Part shown: piece by piece, positions 20,155 to 28,897 of the stretch
Layout: each line of letters begins with the position of its first letter
Position numbering within the stretch: position 1 is the first letter of the stretch
Source of the DNA: Solibacillus sp. FSL W7-1464
GTDB lineage: Bacteria; Bacillota; Bacilli; Bacillales_A; Planococcaceae
DNA length: 64,000 bases
Direction of reading: 5' to 3'
Assembly: GCF_038004425.1 (NCBI RefSeq)
Contig: NZ_JBBORC010000001.1
Location: forward strand, 2,023,001-2,087,000
Notes under the pieces: generated by a model
Seen by the model: the letters and a program-made list of their open reading frames with translations, nothing else
Told to the model about the DNA's origin: nothing
The model's database searches: none
Position numbers and translations under genes: made by a program

Positions 20155-20892
20155 TTATTCACTTGTTACCGATAATAAATTGATTTCATAGCCACCTTCA
20201 CATGATGTAAAATTATAATCAGTCAATGAACCCGTAACATCTTCAGTCAATTTATCACACTGATAATTTTCAATATTTTTACTTCCCCAATTATCTTCGC
20301 GGTTATCGACTTCGATGTTATACTGCCCTTCCTGATATTCAACTTTCCAGTAAATTGGTGCCCCTTCTATCGTATAGCGCGTCAATTCCAATGACGCTTG
20401 TCTTTTTTCGTCGGTATCTTTTAAAAACTGATGCAATAACTCCAAATTCTCGATCTGACCATGCTGATCAATAACACGATCCTTCCCCATTATATTTTGT
20501 TGAAGCAATTCTTTAAAAGGTTTTCCGAATTTCCCCTGTAATTTGCCAAACCCTTCTGATTTAACATTGCTCATAATGGTCATCGAATTGTCTTCTTCAA
20601 ACCAGATTTGATATTCGTTAATACGTTCGGGCATATTTTGTTCAACTTCAATAAATAAACTTAAAATAATATCTTCATGCGTTGCCATTTTCGGTTCAGT
20701 ATTCGGCTGCCAATCTGTTTTAGATAAATAACTTGTGATATCTTCCAGCTCTTTTGGATCATGAATGATTATTTCGTCGGCAGCTGAATTTTTAACGTTA
20801 ATGACGGCCCATTCAAGAGTTGCTGAATGCTGCATCGTATCATTACATCCGGCTAAAAGAAGCAGCAAGCCATATGCGAGTAGTCTTCTCAA
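20155..20892 (-). CDS. DUF4362-domain lipoprotein
   Basis: Predicted lipoprotein of 245 aa. The start is taken as the TTG at 20892 because GGAGGGG lies five bases upstream and the resulting N-terminus is a compact signal peptide with lipobox LLAGC (MRRLLAYGLLLLLAGC); the open frame continues upstream but would bury the lipobox. The C-terminal ~90 residues (VIDQHGQIENLELLHQFL to the Cys-containing end, with LTRYTIEGAPIYWKVEYQ) look like DUF4362. The middle contains an unrecognised domain. Function unknown. Confidence 0.8.
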   Translation of the reverse strand: MRRLLAYGLLLLLAGCNDTMQHSATLEWAVINVKNSAADEIIIHDPKELEDITSYLSKTDWQPNTEPKMATHEDIILSLFIEVEQNMPERINEYQIWFEEDNSMTIMSNVKSEGFGKLQGKFGKPFKELLQQNIMGKDRVIDQHGQIENLELLHQFLKDTDEKRQASLELTRYTIEGAPIYWKVEYQEGQYNIEVDNREDNWGSKNIENYQCDKLTEDVTGSLTDYNFTSCEGGYEINLLSVTSE

Positions 20893-20953
20893 TAAATCCC
20901 CTCCTCTAATATTAATAGACGGATAAAAAGGTAAATAGTTACAATATTTATTT

Positions 20954-20969
20954 ATTTCGAATTCGAGAT
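20954..20969. promoter_or_regulatory. MhqR-box-like palindrome
   Basis: ATTTCGAATTCGAGAT is a 16-bp palindrome with a single mismatch and closely matches the B. subtilis MhqR box as I recall it (ATCTCGAATTCGAGAT). MhqR is a MarR-type repressor that responds to quinones and controls mhqO-type dioxygenases. The site lies between the divergent lipoprotein gene and the mhqO-like gene, 125 bp before the latter's ATG. No mhqR gene is visible here. Confidence 0.6.
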
Positions 20970-21038
20970 ATTTTTCTTGTCGTCGAATCCGTTGAGTAGT
21001 AAAGTAAGAGGTAAGAAATCTCTTGATTAGTTGCCTTT

Positions 21039-21066
21039 TTGAAATGTAGTTCAAAGAACATACAAC
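21039..21066 (+). promoter_or_regulatory. Possible promoter of the mhqO-like gene
   Basis: TTGAAA (21039-21044), 16-nt spacer, TACAAC (21061-21066). The -10 is weak. The MhqR-like palindrome lies about 110 bp upstream of the expected start. Confidence 0.4.
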
Positions 21067-21094
21067 GCAGTAAATTATTATTGGAGGAATGACC

Positions 21095-22033
21095 ATGTAT
21101 ACAATTCCAGGACATCATCATATTTCGATGATTACAAAAAATGCACAGCAGAACAACAAATTTTACCGCGATATTTTAGGATTACGCCGTGTTAAAGTAA
21201 CGGTCAATCAGGATGATACATCCATGTACCATCTCTTTTATGGTGATAAAACAGGCAGTCCGGGTACAGAGCTTTCCTTTTTTGAAATCCCGTTAGTTGG
21301 CCGTACTCACCGAGGCACAAATGCCATTACAAAAATCGGTTTGATCGTACCAAGCGTCGATAGCCTGCAATATTGGGTGAACCGACTGGATGAATCCGGC
21401 GTTCAACATGAAGGCATCGCAACGTTTGCCGGTCGCCCTGCACTTCTTTTTGAAGATGAAGAAGGGTTACGATTGGCACTTATCGCTTCACCAAATACGA
21501 AAGTTAAGCATTGGGAAACATATGAGAAATCCACTGTTCCGGTCGAACATCAGATTCAAGGGATGGGCATTGTTGAAATAACTGTAAAAAATAAAGGGAA
21601 ACTGGTTCGAACATTAACTGAAATCTTTAACTATGAATTGAAGATTCAAGACGAAACAACTGCCCTCCTCCAATCGATCGATGATGAAATGTTTGGGGAA
21701 ATTTACATTGTCGAACAGGACGGACCTTCGGAAAAACCTGGCCGCGGCAGCATTCATCATTTGGCCATTCGTGTGAAAAATGACGAAGAACTGGCGTATT
21801 GGGATGAGCAAGTAAAGGCGCGAGGATATATGTCATCGGGCATTGTCGACCGCTTTTATTTTAAAAGCCTGTATTTCCGTGAGTCGAATGGGATTTTATT
21901 CGAAATTGCGACGGATGGACCAGGTTTTATACGCGACGGTGATGTGGATTCGCTCGGTGAACAGCTGGATTTACCTGATTTTTTAGAACCACAGCGTGAA
22001 GCGATTACAGCAAAATTAAAGCCGATTTTATAA
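21095..22033 (+). CDS. Ring-cleaving dioxygenase, MhqO-like (VOC superfamily)
   Basis: Two vicinal-oxygen-chelate modules in tandem (residues ~5-135 and ~150-280) as in MhqO/MhqE/CatE extradiol dioxygenases that degrade quinones and catechols. Candidate iron ligands are the His in GHHHISM, the His in GSIHHLAIRV and the Glu in NGILFEIATDGPGF. 312 aa. The ATG at 21095 follows GGAGG by seven bases, better than the ATG two codons earlier. An MhqR-like palindrome upstream supports a quinone-detoxification role. Confidence 0.85.
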   Translation: MYTIPGHHHISMITKNAQQNNKFYRDILGLRRVKVTVNQDDTSMYHLFYGDKTGSPGTELSFFEIPLVGRTHRGTNAITKIGLIVPSVDSLQYWVNRLDESGVQHEGIATFAGRPALLFEDEEGLRLALIASPNTKVKHWETYEKSTVPVEHQIQGMGIVEITVKNKGKLVRTLTEIFNYELKIQDETTALLQSIDDEMFGEIYIVEQDGPSEKPGRGSIHHLAIRVKNDEELAYWDEQVKARGYMSSGIVDRFYFKSLYFRESNGILFEIATDGPGFIRDGDVDSLGEQLDLPDFLEPQREAITAKLKPIL

Positions 22034-22046
22034 GGAGTCAATGATC

Positions 22047-22555
22047 ATGGAACAAGATCGCATCAATGAAAAAACGGGATGGAATTTGGACTATATACGT
22101 TAGGTGACCATATTCCGAATCCTTTAACAGGATCACGCATTTCCGCGCAGCAGCGCATTCAGGAAATCATCGAAGCGAGCCGATTGGCAGAACAGGCTGG
22201 GATTGATGTATTTGCAGTCGGTGAAAGCCACCAGCAATATTTTACAACACAGGCACATTCGGTCGTACTCGGTGCAATTGCGCAGGCAACGAAAAGCATT
22301 AAACTGGCAAGCTCTGCGACGGTGTTAAGCGCAGCGGATCCAGTCCGTGTTTACGAGGATTTTGCGACAATTGATTTAATTTCGAATGGCCGTGCAGAAA
22401 TTGTTGCAGGTCGCGGCCAATACGAGCTGTTTGGCATGCAGCGCTTCATGGCTCAAATCGATTTCGGCGGAGTGCCGTTTGATAAAGTAATGAAAAATAT
22501 CGAACTGATCGGTAACGAAATCATCCCGGCGATTAAAAAGTATACAGCGAAATAA
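22047..22555 (+). pseudogene. Decayed luciferase-like (LLM) flavin oxidoreductase: internal deletion plus frameshift
   Basis: The readable part from 22079 encodes 158 aa, against ~350 in the family. Residues 1-112 are the normal N-terminus (FGLYTLGDHIPNP, VFAVGESHQ, VYEDFATIDLISNGRAEIVAGR) and residues ~114-158 are the normal C-terminus (YELFGMQRFMAQIDFGGVPF to IPAIKKYTAK), so roughly 200 central codons are missing at ~22412-22420, in frame. AAGGAG serves the ATG at 22047, which reads MEQDRINEKTG and then stops; one extra A in the A6 run at 22069-22074 would join it to the rest. No good Shine-Dalgarno precedes 22079. Without the central barrel it is unlikely to be an enzyme. Confidence 0.75.
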
Positions 22556-22562
22556 AATAATA

Positions 22563-22600
22563 CCCATCCGTTTCTTTTAAATGAAATGGATGGGCTTTTT
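22563..22600 (+). terminator. Terminator after the LLM remnant
   Basis: CCCATCC (22563-22569) pairs with GGATGGG (22588-22594), extended by TTTC/GAAA, followed by five T. Confidence 0.88.
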
Positions 22601-22646
22601 CGATAATGCTTTATGAACTCTATAAAATGTGCGGTATAAATGAACG

Positions 22647-23237
22647 TTATTTAGGCTCTGTTATCGGCTCCAAATTCATATCGGAACTAGATGCCTCGTC
22701 CGATTCAATCATCTTACCGTATTTCATCATTTTATAGCAGTATACGATAAACCGAATAATGCTGATGAATAAGATGATAGCACCTATTACGAATATAATA
22801 CTTAACACTACCCAATCAATATGGACCAGAATATAGTTTGCTGTCATTAAAAACCACAAACTGCCAATCAGCCAATTTTTCACCCTTTTCGTGTACTCCA
22901 TATGCGGTGTCTGTTCAACAAAACTGAAGCAGACCCCAAAAATATAATAATAAAATATGAGGTTTGCGAAACTAATAATGAATTCGTAACTTATTAACAA
23001 TTCTTGCGGCAACCCCGAAAAGATCCCTTCCATTACCGGCATTTGAAATACAGATAGAATCCCAACAAGCCAGCTTAACCTGAAAGCGGTTTTGCCGTAT
23101 TTTGAATCAGCATAATTTCGAATCGCATATGCAATCACAATAAATCCAATAATATCCGGAAGCCAGTCAATGACGATTTGTATGTCCAAGATAATCATGA
23201 GGTATCCAATTAGCAACCGAGCAAAAAATTGATGCAT
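22647..23237 (-). CDS. Hypothetical multi-spanning membrane protein
   Basis: 196 aa with five to six predicted membrane helices and an acidic C-terminal tail (SDEASSSDMNLEPITEPK). The N-terminal helix pair around DIQIVIDWLPDIIGFIVIAYAI resembles a pattern seen in several unassigned Firmicute membrane proteins. I do not recognise the family. The start codon overlaps the stop codon of the upstream gene by one base, so the two are translated together. Confidence 0.78.
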   Translation of the reverse strand: MHQFFARLLIGYLMIILDIQIVIDWLPDIIGFIVIAYAIRNYADSKYGKTAFRLSWLVGILSVFQMPVMEGIFSGLPQELLISYEFIISFANLIFYYYIFGVCFSFVEQTPHMEYTKRVKNWLIGSLWFLMTANYILVHIDWVVLSIIFVIGAIILFISIIRFIVYCYKMMKYGKMIESDEASSSDMNLEPITEPK

Positions 23238-24049
23238 TAGCGATCCCCCATTTTCTGTACGAAATTTTCAATCCATTGTTCAGATGGTGGATTATCCATA
23301 AAAAATCTCAAATTTCCAGCAAAAGGCTTCCCTGTATCAAGTGTTCCCCTTAAAATGATATCGGTGTACATCGATGGCCAGAAACGATAATTAGATGATG
23401 TACGGATTGATAGGTTTTCCCCTTTTTCTGTAGTATACGGAAGTGCTAGTGGCCTCCCATCTTTATAAATATCGATATTCTCTAATGGGAAGGTCGATTC
23501 GATTGATTCGAACGTTGCTATTTCTCGGACAGTAAATGTCGTAAGTGCACCATCCTCAACTAATTCATGGTGTTGCTTTACTGTAAGCGGTTTACCGTTA
23601 TATTTTTCCATTACCGCTACATTCAGCGGAAATGTTTGCTTGTATCCGTTTGAAAATACAGCTGTCGCCTCATCTAAGTCTAGTAGCAACTCGAACATAT
23701 TTTCTTCCACTTTAAATTGGGCCGTATGCAAATCGTAATATTGGTACGTTTCCATTTTTGTATCTACTTTAGTATTTATAGGATTAAAGTAAAGATCATT
23801 GTTTTCGTTTAGCGAGCTCAACTGCAACTGTAAAATACCTGCCTTAATATATGGTATCCCCACATCCTCATTGCGATTTGTTATGTAACTAACCGTTATG
23901 AATTGCTCTTCCTCGCTACCTTCCAGCAGAACTTGTGAGTCAAACGGAATGATGAACGGTTCTTCAATTGTTTTGCTATGTAAAACTACGGTGCTGCTTA
24001 TAAAAACGAGCAATGTTACTGCAAGCATTGCCATGAAACGTCTGCTCAA
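23237..24049 (-). CDS. Hypothetical exported or membrane-anchored protein
   Basis: 270 aa with an N-terminal hydrophobic helix (MAMLAVTLLVFISSTVVL) that could be a signal peptide or anchor, then a mostly beta-rich domain with no cysteine. Unrecognised. It is first in a two-gene unit with the downstream membrane protein (one-base overlap), suggesting that they act together at the envelope. Confidence 0.75.
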   Translation of the reverse strand: MSRRFMAMLAVTLLVFISSTVVLHSKTIEEPFIIPFDSQVLLEGSEEEQFITVSYITNRNEDVGIPYIKAGILQLQLSSLNENNDLYFNPINTKVDTKMETYQYYDLHTAQFKVEENMFELLLDLDEATAVFSNGYKQTFPLNVAVMEKYNGKPLTVKQHHELVEDGALTTFTVREIATFESIESTFPLENIDIYKDGRPLALPYTTEKGENLSIRTSSNYRFWPSMYTDIILRGTLDTGKPFAGNLRFFMDNPPSEQWIENFVQKMGDR

Positions 24050-24132
24050 TCAAGCCACCTCCTTTTGTATAATAATAGCAAAGTTGGAAGTATCATTCAC
24101 CTGTTTCATAAAAAAGCGGGCAGTATACGAAT

Positions 24133-24170
24133 AAAAAACCCCGCGAAGGAAAAAACTCCTTCACGAGGTT
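24133..24170 (-). terminator. Terminator of the organosulfur operon
   Basis: Minus strand AACCTCGTGAAGGA pairs with TCCTTCGCGGGGTT around a short T-rich loop and runs into a T tract. It lies directly after the ssuE stop codon. Confidence 0.88.
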
Positions 24171-24174
24171 CATT

Positions 24175-24708
24175 TTAGACAGTTACTTTGCTTTTGGGTG
24201 CAACACTTTCCCACACCTTTTCGATGCGTTCTTTTGCTGTTTCTTCCAATGTAAAGCCATTGTCTGTCTTCGTTACTTGGGAATCAACGATATAAATCGG
24301 GCTTGAAATGGTTGTCGCTCCTAAAATCGAAAGTACCGGCTTCAATGAATATTCCAGTGCCAATAAATGCGCGATTGACCCGCCGATTGCAACTGGAACG
24401 ACAGTTTTGTTTTCCAGCCCTTTTTGCGGCAGTAAATCGATGAATGTTTTCAAAATGCCAGTATAGGAACCTTTATAGATCGGTGTCAGGAAAAATACGA
24501 TATCGGCCTCCCCCACTTTGACAATTTCTTCGGCAATCGCTTCACTCGCATAGTTTGCAGTAATCAGATCTTCTGCAGGAAGCTGATGAATCTGAATTGT
24601 TTCATGAGCAATGCCTTGCTGCTCAAGCAATGATTCGATTGATTGCTGAACACCTGTTAATCGGGAAGTCACACTGTTTCCACCATTAATTAAAATCGCT
24701 TTTGACAT
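24175..24708 (-). CDS. ssuE: NADPH-dependent FMN reductase, SsuE family
   Basis: Supplies reduced FMN to the two-component monooxygenases of the operon. Flavodoxin-like fold: an N-terminal LINGGNS phosphate loop, the FFLTPIYKGSYTGILKTFIDLLP flavin-binding stretch near residues 73-95, then the VPVAIGGS segment. 177 aa, typical of SsuE. It is the last gene of the operon, beside its likely partners SsuD and the NtaA-type enzyme. Confidence 0.9.
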   Translation of the reverse strand: MSKAILINGGNSVTSRLTGVQQSIESLLEQQGIAHETIQIHQLPAEDLITANYASEAIAEEIVKVGEADIVFFLTPIYKGSYTGILKTFIDLLPQKGLENKTVVPVAIGGSIAHLLALEYSLKPVLSILGATTISSPIYIVDSQVTKTDNGFTLEETAKERIEKVWESVAPKSKVTV

Positions 24709-24722
24709 GATTCACACTCCTC

Positions 24723-26045
24723 CTAAATATTTTGTAAAGTATAACGGGATGGGACTTGTTTTAACCCTAAATTCTCACGTAACGTCTTACCTTCATATTC
24801 TGTACGGAATACCCCGCGCTTTTGAAGTTCAGGAATAACCAGATCAATAAAATCGGTAAAGCCGCCCGGGAAATACGGTGGCATTAAGTTGAAGCCATCC
24901 GCAGCTTCCTGATCTACCCACTCAATTAACTGATCCGCTATTTCACTTGGCGAACCAAAAATAATACGGTGACCACGTGAACCGGCGATACGTAAATACA
25001 GTTCGCGAATCGTCAGGTTTTCACGTTCCGCCAGCTCGATGATCAGCTGCTGACGGCTGCGGTTGCCGTTCGTCGGAGGAATGTCTTTCGGCAATGGGCC
25101 ATCCAGGTCATGTTGCGACAGATCCACACCTAAATAATCCGCTAAAAAGTCCAGGCCAATTTCCGGTGTAATCAGCTGTTGCAGTTCTTCGTATTTGGCA
25201 TAGGCCTTTTCTTTCGTTTCCGCCACATAAATCGATACGCCCGGCATGATTTTAATATCTTCGCGGTCACGTCCTGCTGCAACTGCCTTGTCTTTCAGTT
25301 TTTTATAAAATTGTTGTGCGTCTTCAAGCGTCTGCTGTGCAGTGAAAATAACATCCGCTTGTTGTGCGGCAAGAGTCGTACCGGCTTCCGATGAGCCCGC
25401 CTGCACTAGAACCGGTCTTCCTTGAGGCGGACGCGATGAATTTAACGGACCGCGAACCGCGTAAAATTCACCTTTATGGTTTAGCGTGTGCAGCTTCCCT
25501 TTTGTAATATATTCACCGGTCTGTTTATTGCGTGCCAATGCATCATCTTCATAGGAATCCCATAATCCTTTTACTACTTCGACAAATTCATCTGCCCGTT
25601 CATAGCGTAGTGAATGATCCAGATGCTGATCCTTGTTAAAGTTGCTTGCTTCTGCCGAATAGTAACTTGTCACAATATTCCATGCAGCACGGCCGCCGCT
25701 TAAATGGTCAAGCGAAGAAAACTTGCGCGCGATATGAAATGGTTCATTGTATGTTGTTGAAGCCGTAGCTGTTAAACCGATATTTTTCGTCACAGTTGAC
25801 AGGACACTCAGTAATGTAAGTGGTTCAAAACGAACTTGTTCTGCCGGATGTGAAAGCTCGTTGAAAGACAAACCGTCACTTAAGAAAAGCATATCCAATT
25901 TCCCTTGCTCCGCTTTTACAGCAACTTCTTTAAAAAACTCGACATTCTCGCTTGCGTCAGCCTGTGCTTCCGGATGGCGCCATGAAGCGATGTGATGCCC
26001 TGTACCCATTAAAAATACGCCTAATTTCATTTGTTTTTTTGTCAT
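24723..26045 (-). CDS. FMNH2-dependent monooxygenase, NtaA/SnaA/DszA family
   Basis: Luciferase-fold oxygenase of 440 aa with the family blocks MKLGVFLMGTGHHIASWRHP, NEPFHIARKFSSLDHLSGGRAAWNIVTS and LVQAGSSEAGTTLAA. Relatives act on nitrilotriacetate, dibenzothiophene sulfone or N-acetyl-S-alkyl cysteines (B. subtilis YxeK-like and MoxC-like enzymes). In this sulfur operon a C-S bond-cleaving role is likely. The exact substrate is not predictable. GGAGG lies seven bases before the ATG. Confidence 0.88.
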   Translation of the reverse strand: MTKKQMKLGVFLMGTGHHIASWRHPEAQADASENVEFFKEVAVKAEQGKLDMLFLSDGLSFNELSHPAEQVRFEPLTLLSVLSTVTKNIGLTATASTTYNEPFHIARKFSSLDHLSGGRAAWNIVTSYYSAEASNFNKDQHLDHSLRYERADEFVEVVKGLWDSYEDDALARNKQTGEYITKGKLHTLNHKGEFYAVRGPLNSSRPPQGRPVLVQAGSSEAGTTLAAQQADVIFTAQQTLEDAQQFYKKLKDKAVAAGRDREDIKIMPGVSIYVAETKEKAYAKYEELQQLITPEIGLDFLADYLGVDLSQHDLDGPLPKDIPPTNGNRSRQQLIIELAERENLTIRELYLRIAGSRGHRIIFGSPSEIADQLIEWVDQEAADGFNLMPPYFPGGFTDFIDLVIPELQKRGVFRTEYEGKTLRENLGLKQVPSRYTLQNI

Positions 26046-26056
26046 TTGCGTACCTC

Positions 26057-27184
26057 CTACACTAACTGCTCTTCGCGTTTAGCCAATATTTCATGAACGA
26101 GTGGAATGACCTTTTCGCCAATCTCTTCGATTACTTCCAAATGCGGGAAACCGCGCAGCAGTACTTTGTCAAAACCTAAATCGACGAACTCCACGATGCG
26201 TTCAGCAACCTGCTGTGGTGTGCCGACAAGCGCAATCGAGTTGCCCGATAACACTTGTGTTAACCCTGCCCAAATATTCGGTGCAATGATGAAATTATTG
26301 TCTTTTGACTCCAGCATCAACTGATGAAGGCGGCTCACACCTACTGCTCCGTTGCTTAAAGTATTGGCATGTTTTGCTTCCAGTACTTCCGGGTCCACTT
26401 GGCTAATAATTTTGTTCGCATTTTCAAACGCAGCTTCTTCTGTATCACCCAATACAACCTGGAATGAAACACTGTAGGAAAGATCGCGATTTTTTTCTTT
26501 AGCCAGTTTAACAACTGTTTCCAGCTCTTCTTTTGTCGTTTCCAATGTTTCGCCCCAAAGCATGTAGACGTCAGCCACATCTGTTGCGACTTCCTTTGCA
26601 ATCGGTGATGAACCACCGAAGAAAATCGGAGGCGCATTTTTAACAGGCAATGGCAGGTTTGCACCTTTTAATGTGTAGAATTCACCATCGTAATCAAACG
26701 TTTCCCCGTTAAACAGGCGTTTTAAAATTTCAATATACTCACGCGTACGCTTATAACGATCTGTATGCGATAAGAAATCCCCATCATTTTCAAGTTCCTT
26801 TGGTGCACCGCCTGTTACGACATTGACAAATACACGGTTATTCGACCAGTAGTTGACTGATGAATATTGTTTTGCCAGCTGGGTAGGCGCAGTAGAGCCA
26901 GGTCGAACTGCAATCAGGTAATTCAATGTCTTTGTATTTGCCGTCAAATGGGATGCAGCAACCAATGAATCTACACAGCTTCCGCCAATTGGTAACAATA
27001 ATGTCGAGAATCCGGCTTTTTCAGCAGCCTGTGCAACTTTTGTAATATACTCCACAGAAGGTTCACGATCCGAATCAACACCGACACCTGACCATGTTTG
27101 TGCACCTTTATTTGACGTTTGGTTTCCTACATATTCACTATCGCCTGAAGTTGGCGCCATCGTAATAAACTCTACTTTTGTCAT
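26057..27184 (-). CDS. ssuD: Alkanesulfonate monooxygenase, SsuD-like
   Basis: FMNH2-dependent oxygenase releasing sulfite from alkanesulfonates. 375 aa of luciferase fold with LNYLIAVRPGSTAPTQLAKQY, NNRVFVNVVTGGAPKELENDGDFLSHTDRYKRTREY and PPIFFGGSSPIAKEVA, all typical of SsuD. It needs reduced flavin, presumably from the ssuE product two genes downstream. The same operon carries the matching importer. Related enzymes for other sulfonates or sulfones cannot be excluded. Confidence 0.88.
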   Translation of the reverse strand: MTKVEFITMAPTSGDSEYVGNQTSNKGAQTWSGVGVDSDREPSVEYITKVAQAAEKAGFSTLLLPIGGSCVDSLVAASHLTANTKTLNYLIAVRPGSTAPTQLAKQYSSVNYWSNNRVFVNVVTGGAPKELENDGDFLSHTDRYKRTREYIEILKRLFNGETFDYDGEFYTLKGANLPLPVKNAPPIFFGGSSPIAKEVATDVADVYMLWGETLETTKEELETVVKLAKEKNRDLSYSVSFQVVLGDTEEAAFENANKIISQVDPEVLEAKHANTLSNGAVGVSRLHQLMLESKDNNFIIAPNIWAGLTQVLSGNSIALVGTPQQVAERIVEFVDLGFDKVLLRGFPHLEVIEEIGEKVIPLVHEILAKREEQLV

Positions 27185-27196
27185 TTTAATTCCCCC

Positions 27197-27568
27197 TTAT
27201 TTTGTAACCGGTGCACTTGCTACTACTTCATCAGCCGGTAATTCGTTTGATTGTTGGATTGTGCCTGCTTTCAACTGTTCTGCCACCTGTGCAAATGCTT
27301 GATTTGCCGGAATATTAATAAATGAAATTTGTTCTTCCTGTGCTTTTTTGTAAGATAGTTCGCAGAAAGTTTCAGGCGGGGCAACAAAAGTTGTCGCTCC
27401 CAGCTCAATTGCTTTACGTAATGTTGCGCCGCGGCGTCCCTCTGTTAAATCAAGTGCCGGATTACGCAAATCTTCTACAGAATGGTCCTGCTGAATAATA
27501 CGTAAAATCGTTCCTTCCACAATCGGTGTTACAATACCTTCATCATTTACTACAACTGCAATCGCCAT
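27197..27568 (-). CDS. Small protein with NifX-like pattern, unknown function
   Basis: 123 aa, unrecognised. The layout (MAIAVVVNDEGIVTPIVEG, then RNPAL, a central IELGATTFVAPPETF and a late INIPANQAFAQVAEQLKAGT) resembles the RNase H-like fold of NifX/NifB C-terminal (dinitrogenase iron-molybdenum cofactor) proteins, but this is only a pattern impression. One cysteine (PPETFCELSY) stands at the position of a possible active site. The last ~20 residues look disordered. It sits between metY and ssuD with 12-15 nt gaps and a strong Shine-Dalgarno (GGGGG), so it is expressed with sulfur-assimilation enzymes. Confidence 0.75.
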   Translation of the reverse strand: MAIAVVVNDEGIVTPIVEGTILRIIQQDHSVEDLRNPALDLTEGRRGATLRKAIELGATTFVAPPETFCELSYKKAQEEQISFINIPANQAFAQVAEQLKAGTIQQSNELPADEVVASAPVTK

Positions 27569-27583
27569 GTTAAAATCCCCCTG

Positions 27584-28882
27584 TTATTTTGTTATTTGAG
27601 CAACTTCGGCAGCTTTTTGCAAGCTTTGTGCCAAGTCGTTTTTAATATCTTCAATATCTTCCAAACCAATTGATAAACGGATCAGACCAGGTGTTACACC
27701 ACTCGCCAATTGCTGTTCCGGCGATAGTCGTGAATGTGATGTGCTTGCCGGGTGAATGACAAGTGACTTCGAATCGCCGACATTGGCAACATGTGAAAGT
27801 AGCTGAACATTATTAATAAACGCCTTCGCTGCTTCCAGTCCGCCTTTGATACCAAAGCTGAATATCGAACCTGCCCCTTTCGGTAAATACTTCTCTACTA
27901 AATTGTTTGGATCATTGCCAGGTAGTGTCGGATAATTTACCCATTCCACCAGATTATGCTCCGCTAAATATTCAGCAACCGCCTGTGCGTTCACAACATG
28001 CTGACGAACGCGTACTGCGAGGGATTCAAGACCTTGAATGAAGAGCCATGCATTGAACGGTGATAATGTAGCACCTAAATCATGGCCCAGCTCAAAACGT
28101 GCCTTCGTAATGAATGCTTTTTCTCCTGCAGCTTCAACAAATGAACGATTGCCGATCAATTCATTCGGTTCAACAAAATTGGCGAATCGAGGCGCATTCC
28201 ATTCAAATTTACCGCCATCAATTATCGCGCCGCCTAACGATGTTCCGTGGCCGCCGATAAATTTCGTTGTGGAATGGACTACAATATCTGCTCCAAATTC
28301 AATCGGCTTCGATAAGTAAGGTGTCGCAAATGTATTATCAACAATAAGCGGTACATCATGACGGTGTGCGACTTGTGCCAAACCTTCAATATCCGCAATC
28401 TCCAAACTTGGATTGCCGATTGTTTCAGTGAATACGGCACGTGTTTTGTCATTGATTGCTGCTTCAACTTCCTGTAAGTCAGATCCTTCGACAAAGCGTA
28501 CTGTTACACCGAAGCGAGGCAATGTTTTAGAGAATAATGTATACGTCCCGCCGTAAAGGGCGTTCGTTGCGACAATCTCATCGCCCGCCTGTGCAACCGT
28601 CAATACCGCAATCAGGATTGCCGCCTGTCCGGAAGCGACCGCAAATCCTCCGACACCGCCTTCCAGTGCAGCTAGACGTTCTTCAAATACAGCATTTGTC
28701 GGATTGGCATTTCGCGAATATAAATAACCGCTTTCCTGTAATTTAAATAGGTTCGCCGCATGTTCCGTATCATCAAATACATACGAAGTTGTCTGATACA
28801 GCGGTACTGCACGTGAGCGTGTTACCGGGTCAACTGTCTGGCCTGTATGAAGCGCGATTGTTTCCTGATTAAAAAATGTCAT
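27584..28882 (-). CDS. metY: O-acetylhomoserine sulfhydrylase (homocysteine synthase)
   Basis: PLP enzyme that captures sulfide (or other thiols) with O-acetylhomoserine to make homocysteine. It is the long form of the family (432 aa), with SYVFDDTEHAANLF, YSRNANPTNAVFEERLAALE, SGQAA and the PLP lysine in HSTTKFIGGHGTSLGG, plus the EAAGEKAFI insertion typical of MetY/CysD. It would consume the sulfide made from sulfite released by the operon's oxygenases. The metI-metC route at 17824-20099 is a separate path. Confidence 0.9.
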   Translation of the reverse strand: MTFFNQETIALHTGQTVDPVTRSRAVPLYQTTSYVFDDTEHAANLFKLQESGYLYSRNANPTNAVFEERLAALEGGVGGFAVASGQAAILIAVLTVAQAGDEIVATNALYGGTYTLFSKTLPRFGVTVRFVEGSDLQEVEAAINDKTRAVFTETIGNPSLEIADIEGLAQVAHRHDVPLIVDNTFATPYLSKPIEFGADIVVHSTTKFIGGHGTSLGGAIIDGGKFEWNAPRFANFVEPNELIGNRSFVEAAGEKAFITKARFELGHDLGATLSPFNAWLFIQGLESLAVRVRQHVVNAQAVAEYLAEHNLVEWVNYPTLPGNDPNNLVEKYLPKGAGSIFSFGIKGGLEAAKAFINNVQLLSHVANVGDSKSLVIHPASTSHSRLSPEQQLASGVTPGLIRLSIGLEDIEDIKNDLAQSLQKAAEVAQITK

Positions 28883-28897
28883 ATGAAAAATTCTCCT

